From NCBI GenBank assembly GCA_022497155.1, contig MU385728.1, forward strand, positions 62,001 through 126,000: a stretch of 64,000 nucleotides of DNA, read 5' to 3'. Below, piece by piece: positions 57,866 through 64,000 of the stretch. Each line of letters begins with the position of its first letter. Position 1 is the first letter of the stretch. Origin of the DNA: Whalleya microplaca (lineage: Eukaryota; Ascomycota; Sordariomycetes; Xylariales; Xylariaceae). The translations under genes were made by a program, and so were the position numbers. The notes beneath the pieces are model-generated. The model saw nothing but the letters and a program-made list of their open reading frames with translations, was not told where the DNA came from and made no database searches.

Positions 57866-59440
57866 CTAACCAAGAAAGTTCTTGACGCAGCCTCCAACGT
57901 TTTTCAGGTCTAGTAAGAAGGTGTCATGACCGAACATGCTTTGCTCCTCGCTTAGCTCAACATGTGTCACATTTCTATTGCCCGTAAGTCGCAGGGCATC
58001 AGCGACTTCTCGCTGTTGCCAAGCTGGGAACAGTATGTCACTTGCAACACCCATCACCAGCATTGGCATGTCTCTAAGTGATGATAAACCTGCAACTAGG
58101 TCCTTAGGGGGCTGAGAGTCGGCCGATACCGCCCGGCTAGATTCATCCGCCTTTGTATCGGCTTGCTCAGAATAAGGCGACTCCGGCAATGTCAGGCTAC
58201 ACGACGTATCATTCGCTTTCAACGGAACACCGGATTGGATAAGTTCCTCGCGCTCCGCCCGTCGTTGTGCAGCTGCTTTTTGATTTGTTCGGCCCAGGTC
58301 AAACAGGTCCATTGCTTTGCTGACATATAGAAGACTGTTTGGATCATAGGTCAGACAGAACTTCTCGCCCGCGTGGTCTAGATATGTTTCAATAAGGAAG
58401 TCGGGGCATAATGCCGGCGGCTTGGCTGGGTCCGCTCTCCTCCGGCCAAAGCGTTGCTCCCATTCGGGTCCCGATCGATATGTTACGGTCGCAATCTCTC
58501 TTGCCAGCTTCATTCCAGCATGAGGCGGAACTTTGCCGTAATAAAACCCTCGGTTCCAATTGGGGTCCATCATGAGCACTTGTCGTTGCGTATGGCGCAT
58601 AGCGATGCTATAGGGGTGACTTCGCGCGCAACCGCTGATTGATACTATTCGACCGACCCTCGAGGGGAACAAGACACCAGCTGCCAACGATTGCATCCCT
58701 CCCATACTCGATCCAACACTCGCGTAAAGTTTTTCTACACCTAGGTAATCTAGGAGCCTGAATTGCGCTCTTACCATATCCTCCATTGTAAGGATTGGGA
58801 ACCGAGTCGCATATCTTTGGCCGTCTGCTGGGTCAATGGTACATGGACCTGTTGACCCAAAGCAGCCCCCAATGACATTGGTACAGATCACAAAATATTT
58901 ATTGGTATCGAGGCATTCGCCAGGCCCAATGAACTTCTCCCACCATCCAGGTTGTGGATTACTCTCGGTTGAGTGAGCATGCGACGAGGCAGAGAGACCA
59001 GTGTGTAACAGTATCACGTTCGACCTATCGGCGTTCAGCTTCCCCCATGTTTCGTATGAGATATCGAATTCAGGCAGAACACCACCCCAATCGAGCAGAA
59101 GAGGATCTCGGCAATGGAAGACTTCGGTGGCGCCAGTTGTGTAAGTTGGCTCAGGACCTGTCGATATCGATTTCGCTTCTAATTTTGCGGATTTGGTTTC
59201 TATCGCATCGAGGCAAGGGAACGCCATGGCAGGATTTGAGGCATCGCCTGGGCTTGCGCCAGAGCGCCTAGCAGGTTGCGAATGGAATAACCGTGCTCCA
59301 TGCTGTAGAGACGGAGACTTAGGCGCAAACGATGTAGGTCGCCGAAGCCGGAATCGGAGGGTAGGTAAGACTTTGTCGGCGGATGGACGAGTAGTAGAGA
59401 TGCGGCGCAAAGCTGCGGCGCCATATCTGTGAGCTCTCAT
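57866..59440 (-). CDS. cysA: Serine O-acyltransferase of the MetX fold (Cys2/CysA type), mitochondrial
   Basis: An intronless gene of 524 aa from ATG 59440. The upstream ATG at 59584 would add 48 residues and bury the presequence, so I use [18 protein letters not shown], a clear mitochondrial targeting peptide. The alpha/beta-hydrolase core has the nucleophile Ser245 in [10 protein letters not shown], Asp468 in GVASDILFP and His505 in MFGHDTF. The oxyanion region is [36 protein letters not shown] and the [13 protein letters not shown] stretch are typical of the fungal serine branch, not homoserine acetyltransferase (Met2). The enzyme activates L-serine as its O-acetyl or O-succinyl ester for cysteine synthase in sulfur assimilation. 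A low-complexity insert (about 390-447) is absent from bacterial homologues. The divergent promoter is shared with the gene at 60197. Confidence 0.92.
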   Translation of the reverse strand: MRAHRYGAAALRRISTTRPSADKVLPTLRFRLRRPTSFAPKSPSLQHGARLFHSQPARRSGASPGDASNPAMAFPCLDAIETKSAKLEAKSISTGPEPTYTTGATEVFHCRDPLLLDWGGVLPEFDISYETWGKLNADRSNVILLHTGLSASSHAHSTESNPQPGWWEKFIGPGECLDTNKYFVICTNVIGGCFGSTGPCTIDPADGQRYATRFPILTMEDMVRAQFRLLDYLGVEKLYASVGSSMGGMQSLAAGVLFPSRVGRIVSISGCARSHPYSIAMRHTQRQVLMMDPNWNRGFYYGKVPPHAGMKLAREIATVTYRSGPEWEQRFGRRRADPAKPPALCPDFLIETYLDHAGEKFCLTYDPNSLLYVSKAMDLFDLGRTNQKAAAQRRAEREELIQSGVPLKANDTSCSLTLPESPYSEQADTKADESSRAVSADSQPPKDLVAGLSSLRDMPMLVMGVASDILFPAWQQREVADALRLTGNRNVTHVELSEEQSMFGHDTFLLDLKNVGGCVKNFLG

Positions 59441-60196
59441 GATGACTCTGGTAAGAATGGGAAGACGTGCGAGCCCACGATGGACTGCGACGTCAAGACA
59501 TTCGCGACAGCCATAGCGGTAGTCGGGTTGGTAAGCCGCCAAAAATTTACACAAAATCCACTGAAGCTGGTAGCTAGCGAACACCGGGACGGCAACGAAT
59601 CAAATGATGCAATTTCACGTGCCTTTCCATGTACATGTATCTATGTATGTAAGTATGTACCTTTGTACTCTGCCCCTCTGCACATTAACCCCACATTTGA
59701 AGAACTGCCCCTCTCTGCCCTATCAGCCTGTTGCCTGTGTGTCACAGTACATAATGCTTGTTGAGCAAACATTGATGGTCACAAATGATGTCACCAACGA
59801 AGTCATTGAGTTCTTGAACACCCCGAAACTGGCTGACTGGGCTGCTGGAATGGGAATCATCGCGTCCGTTACGTAGATCGATTGTTCTAGGCCCGATACA
59901 TGTACTTGCCTTGCCATATAATATGACTGTAGAGGAAAGTCCAATTGCAATATACATAGATACACGCGTATCTAGGCAACAAGTAAACCGACCAAGGATA
60001 TGCTTCAAGGTTGCGTTCAGAACATCGCATCACACCCTGCACACCTGCGTTGGAGCACCATCATCATAAGATCTATACGTACATTAGTTACACTAGGTAC
60101 TCACACGTCGGTAGACACCTGCCAAGGCCAGCGATCCGCCGCCTACCTCACCCTGCTCACCTAGCTAGACTTATTTATCATTACGCACGCCTAAAC
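59441..60196. promoter_or_regulatory. Divergent promoter with CYS3-like motif
   Basis: A 756-base head-to-head region for the serine acyltransferase (-) and the unknown membrane-anchored protein (+). ATGATGTCAC at 59785-59794 matches the sulfur bZIP consensus ATGRYRYCAT at nine of ten bases, about 345 bases from the acyltransferase start. That this is a working CYS3/MetR site is inference. Confidence 0.35.
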
Positions 60197-61421
60197 ATGT
60201 TTGACTTGGTCAACAGCATCCTACTTCTCTTAGTCACATTCATCTTCGCTCGCACACTCTTCGAAACCATCAACGGAACCACCGATACTTCACACTCCAA
60301 TACGCCCATCATGATCAATCGTAGAGGAGGAGCTCGTATTCCCAATAGAAGGATCCCTATCATGCCTCTCGGAGATGAACCAAGCACATCTTCTGGGCCT
60401 TCTCTCACCAATACCTACGAAGCTACAGCTCAGGATGTTCTCGAGGCCAAGGCCGTCGTGGCCCAAGCTAGCAACTTGCCCCCCGAGATTGTTGACATGA
60501 TCATGGACCGCGCCGAGTATTGGGCTACTTCCGCAGCCGCCATCGACTACAGCAACACCCGTGCCAAGCTCTTCACAGTCCGCGGTGGACGCGCCCACGA
60601 AAACCAATTCCTGGTCAGTATGATCTTATATAGGATGTATTGTATATTTACAACTTAAACTGACGCCTTAATCTACAGCTTCGTACCGAACCCCTCGGAC
60701 TTACCAAGTGGTCACCTTCGAGCGAAGACCTCTGGCGAGCCCAGTCTTCCCCTAAACCACTCGAGGCCGAGTATCCGCAGTCCAAACTGCTAGATCTCAT
60801 AGACGGGCCAGTTTCGACGCTCGAGCATCCATTCCGCAAAGTTACCTTCGACATCGTCAGTCGTGACCAAGGTTGGAGTGGCCATGGGGAAGACCACGGA
60901 ACATATCGGAAATCATATACCTGGTTCGACGCCGGGTTGGAGCGTTTTGATATGAACAATCAATGTAAGCGTGTCCGAGGCGCAACGAAAGGACGCCGTA
61001 CTAATAGTTCCCAGGTGCATCAGACTGTTCAGACCAGGCCAAATCAAACGCTTCAGACGACGATGCCGCTAGCATTCCGACATGTGCAATACGCCCGCTA
61101 TGGCCGCCGATAGTCGAAAGCGAAGGCCGCTACGACCACGAACTCCTCCCCAACCGAGAACACACGATCCAGCGAAACAAGCACGCCGAGAAAAGCCTGC
61201 GGCATCATCACGTCGAATGGTCCTGGACCGACGACATCGACCCGGAATCGGCCGCAGCTGAAACCTTGGACGAGGTCGGTCGGGGTCCGGCTACCGGCAA
61301 TGGCGAATTTGTCAGGAACTTGAAGTATGGAGACATGGTCACTGTCTGGGGCCGCGCGAGGTTTGGAGGTTGGGCCAATAATATCGAGAAGGTCGAGGTG
61401 AAGGTCTTTTGGGCTGTATAA
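60197..61421 (+). CDS. N-terminally membrane-anchored fungal protein of unknown function
   Basis: Exons 60197-60613, 60679-60964 and 61015-61421 give 369 aa. The start at 60197 places the hydrophobic segment MFDLVNSILLLLVTFIFARTLF at the N-terminus (signal anchor). A short helical module, EIVDMIMDRAEYW, resembles the start of F-box-like regions but is too short to call. FTVRGGRAHENQFLLRTEPLGLTKW, spliced across intron 1, and FDIVSRDQGWSGHGEDHGTY with SYTWFDAGLERF look like conserved strands of a beta-rich domain. The C-terminal KYGDMVTVWGRARFGGWANNIEKVEVKVFWAV ends the fold. I recognise it as a conserved ascomycete protein type but know no function. Introns are 65 and 50 nt. Confidence 0.85.
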
Positions 61422-61930
61422 AGGCGTTTATGGCCGAAGTAGAAGGGAATGTTACTGCGTGTGGATGGTAGAAGTTGGTCTGTATTACTAGTATTATTAT
61501 TTGTGTAGCCTATGACCTCAATGACTTCAATTCTTTGGAATAAACTTCAGTTGATGTGTTCGACCTGACGTTGACGACAAGGAAATCAGGTTGTGAATAC
61601 TATTGACAGACGACATTTCCCCAGTATACACAGTAAGTCGTGGCTTTAGGTGATATGGCTATGTATAGAACACTCTTGCCATGATATAATAAGATCGCAG
61701 CTGTTTAAGCAGTATAATATCATAAGACTTCACTACGCTATAGGAACAGTGGGAAACAGCCCCCGTAACACAGGTTATAGTAGTCGAAAAGGCCACTGGT
61801 AGAATGCATATGTAAATAATGGTAACTGAAATCTATTGTGCGTCTGACAATTAAATGGGTTCTAGACGAAGCATAAGGGGTGATGAGTCTCCCACTGAAC
61901 TGGCAGCATCGTGCCATCAAAGTGAAGCCT
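61422..61930. other. Convergent spacer
   Basis: About 510 bases between the ends of the membrane-anchored protein gene (+) and the xanthine dioxygenase gene (-). No gene visible. Confidence 0.5.
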
Positions 61931-63185
61931 CTAGGGACCTTCTGGGAAGTAACTAGCAGCAACATTGCATTGCCTGAACAACCTGACCTCGTCCTCCGCA
62001 AATGCGCCAACCACAGAGTGCAGCAACCCACGATTGTGGAAGAGCACGAAATCGCCTTCCTCCCAGTCATGTGCGTACACCATCCTCGGCGCGATGCCCG
62101 GGCGCTGCAGCCGGTGCACCGTCTCGCGGACCTCGGCCAGATCATCGACCACGGTGCCGTCCGCCAGGTGCAGCTTGCGCGCGGGCGAGGGATGGATCTG
62201 CAGCGCCAGCTTCCCCGTCACGGGATTGCGCCAGCACAGCGGCAGCACCTGGATCTTGTCCTCCTCGACGGGCGGGAGCTCTGCCAGCGGGACCTCGAGG
62301 CCCACGGGGCCCTGGATGCCGAGGCCGTCGGGACGCGACTTGGCGTTGCTGATCCAGATGTACGGGTGCGGCGCGTACTCGACCTTGGTGGTGCGCGCGA
62401 ACGCCTTGTCGGCCTCGGAGAGCAGGTCGTACATCGCGTACCCCGACACGAACGCCGTGGTGCCTAGGGGCACGTCCAGCTCGTCGCCGGTGCCGTCGTC
62501 GTAGCGGCAGGTCTGGCGGCGGCCGCCGGGGACCTTGACCGCGAGGAGCGTGGTCACCACGGGCGGGGCCAGGCCGTACAGGGCGGCGTCGATGTGCCAG
62601 CGGTAGAAGCGGGTGAAGTCGAGGTCTTCGTCAGCGGGGATGGTCGTTGCGTGGAAGGTCTTGTGGTGCGGGTGTTTGAGGCGGATATCCTTCAGGCCTT
62701 CGTATTCGGCCACGAAGCCGTTCCCAATCACCTGGACCTGCGGCTGGTGAGGGATCGTCTTGAGGTCCGGGTGCAGGATGCTGCGCTTGGCGTCGAGCGT
62801 CTTGCCGTGGCCGTATGAAGTGGCAGCCGGGTCGAACCGGCGCGTCAGCTCATACTGGGCCTTCGCTGACGTACCGCCCTGGTTTTTGAAGACTAGGACC
62901 TGGTGTGTGAAAAGGGCTTCACGGATAATGTCGAAGTCGGCATCTACCGTTCAGTCAGCAGCTGTCGTGTGGTCGATGAAAGCTGGCTAGGTCACTTACC
63001 AAAGGAGGTTACCGATTTTACGGGTATTCTCCCATTAATTCAGTGCAGAGGACTCGGTCAATCACGATATGCATTGCTCAAACCTTACCAGTGAGATGCT
63101 CAACATTTGCATTATGAACAGTGGCGCCAAAGTCGACAGCAGAAGTGTCTGGGAAGGCGAGCGGTTTTACTGTAATTTGCGACAT
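61931..63185 (-). CDS. xanA: Alpha-ketoglutarate-dependent xanthine dioxygenase (XanA type)
   Basis: Exons 63185-63089 and 62943-61931 (145-nt intron) give 369 aa. The joined sequence reads EHLTDADFDIIREALFTHQV, which supports the junction. It is a TauD/TfdA-fold Fe(II) enzyme. The facial triad is His149 and Asp151 in FYRWHIDAALYG, and His341 in FHNRGLLHS. YGHGKTLDAKRSILHPDLK, VKVPGGRRQT and LALQIHPSPARK are typical of the fungal xanthine enzyme. It converts xanthine, alpha-ketoglutarate and O2 to uric acid, succinate and CO2, letting the fungus use purines as nitrogen source without the molybdenum hydroxylase. Frames of 116-195 aa on the other strand are GC-driven shadows. The promoter carries a UaY-type palindrome and GATA sites, as expected for purine and nitrogen control. 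Confidence 0.94.
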
Positions 63186-64000
63186 TTTATACTCGACGGC
63201 TTTGTCAGAACTTAGATTGAGTGCTCAGAGTGAGAATATTGACAATAGGTAGAGGAGGAATGTCAGGGGAAAGGAATGAGTGAAGGCTGGGTGTATTTAA
63301 GTGATTGACTCAAGATAAGAATGACGCAAGGAGGTCCCCGACGAATGCGGAGGTACACGGTGACTTAATCGGCAGCGACCGACGGTCTGAGAATAGTCCA
63401 ATACGTGTACTGTGTTACCTATGTCTTTCAAGAGTTATACTCATGCTGATAGACCTGTGTAATTGGTCTTATCAATTGACATTTCCTCGGGTGCAAGATA
63501 GCCTTACACAATCCCCCCTAAGTTACTCCCCACACTTGGATAAAATTGACCAATGAAACCCCGACTTAGGTATAATTATTAGAATCTGATTGGTTGATAC
63601 TGTAGTTGTCTGTTAGGGAGGGAGGCCTAAGGTAAGGTATGGTGACCAAAAGTGGGTTGTATTAATGATGGTGTTGTGAGCTACCTGTGACTAGGTGACA
63701 ATTCCTTATAAGTGGAGGGCACGGACCACCCTTACAATACCTCACATTTGGTAATTTTTACTTGTTGGGAATAGATCGCATGAAGCTTTCTAGCACTAAA
63801 AGATAAGCAAGCAGTGATCTAGTGACGGCCAATCGTGTCTTTTGGCTGTCTGCACGTTTGCCATAAATGACACGACATAAAGAAACAAACTACAACGTAG
63901 ATACCTTAAGTATAGATGTAGGAAAACATTTTCAGTGCCCCGTCAGTATTAAGCATGGCGTATTCGGGACATGTGACCATTTTACAGACTCTGATACCAA
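63186..64000. promoter_or_regulatory. xanA promoter region, GATA-rich
   Basis: 815 bases upstream of xanA, running to the window edge, without a gene. HGATAR words for the nitrogen GATA factor (AreA/NIT2) occur at 63313-63318 (AGATAA), 63447-63452 (TGATAG), 63496-63501 (AGATAG) and 63801-63806 (AGATAA). The UaY-type palindrome at 63369-63382 lies between the first two. Confidence 0.55.
63369..63382. promoter_or_regulatory. UaY-type binding site (TCGG-N6-CCGA)
   Basis: TCGGCAGCGACCGA is a perfect match to the TCGG-N6-CCGA consensus known for the Zn2Cys6 purine activator UaY and relatives. It lies 183 bases upstream of the xanA start codon and 50 bases from a GATA site. Recognised from sequence and family knowledge; binding is not shown. 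Confidence 0.7.

Noticed and set aside
59441..59584. Upstream start for the serine acyltransferase (extra 48 residues)
   Set aside because: The added residues include Cys/Tyr-rich sequence unlike a targeting peptide, while the downstream ATG gives a clean mitochondrial presequence.
61880..62504. Plus-strand frames of 195 and 179 aa
   Set aside because: They lie opposite the xanthine dioxygenase exon, which has the full catalytic triad.

Overview
This is nuclear DNA of a filamentous ascomycete, most likely a Sordariomycete or close relative. The genes carry short spliceosomal introns (about 50-150 nt, GT-AG). One tRNA gene has a short intron after base 37. The products include fungal-restricted proteins: a Cys2/CysA-type serine acyltransferase, a XanA-type xanthine dioxygenase and a lone SRA-domain protein. 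The spacers are full of TACCTA/GTAGGT-type words, which are common in this group. The taxonomic call is inference from these traits, not from a search.

Layout. 1-4.4 kb: the end of a Ser/Pro-rich protein on + and an SLC35F/DUF914 transporter on -. 4.4-13.7 kb: a spacer of more than 9 kb with no supported gene. 13.7-29.1 kb: three genes with large spacers, namely a conserved Gln/Ser-rich protein (5 exons), a thioredoxin-like AhpC/TSA protein (-) and a 1287-aa non-canonical poly(A)/nucleotidyl transferase (4 exons) behind a leader rich in microsatellites. 29.1-39.8 kb: an AT-leaning, degraded stretch holding one orphan fragment of a PKA regulatory-subunit gene, one secreted Pro/Gly-rich repeat protein and one intron-containing tRNA-Arg. 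39.8-64 kb: a gene-dense housekeeping block with RNase H, a classical SDR, a secreted alpha-carbonic anhydrase, a TA-flanked MITE, a membrane-anchored Tcd-type tRNA-modifying enzyme, a Nudix hydrolase, tRNA-Glu, an SDR lacking the catalytic Tyr, an SRA (methyl-DNA reader) protein, a mitochondrial serine O-acyltransferase, an N-anchored protein of unknown function, and xanthine dioxygenase.

Exon structures were rebuilt by eye. Splice sites were chosen so that the reading frame and the family motifs continue, and every multi-exon model sums to a multiple of three. The genes do not form an evident biosynthetic cluster. The functional links I can support are regulatory. The xanA-like gene has a perfect TCGG-N6-CCGA palindrome, the published UaY purine-activator consensus, and several GATA motifs in its promoter. 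The serine acyltransferase shares a divergent promoter with a CYS3-like near-palindrome.

The least ordinary items are the captured PKA regulatory-subunit exon, the MITE, the tRNA-Arg unit followed by a decayed tRNA-like sequence, and the secreted repeat gene sitting alone between degraded AT-leaning tracts. I did not find a convincing new multi-gene system.
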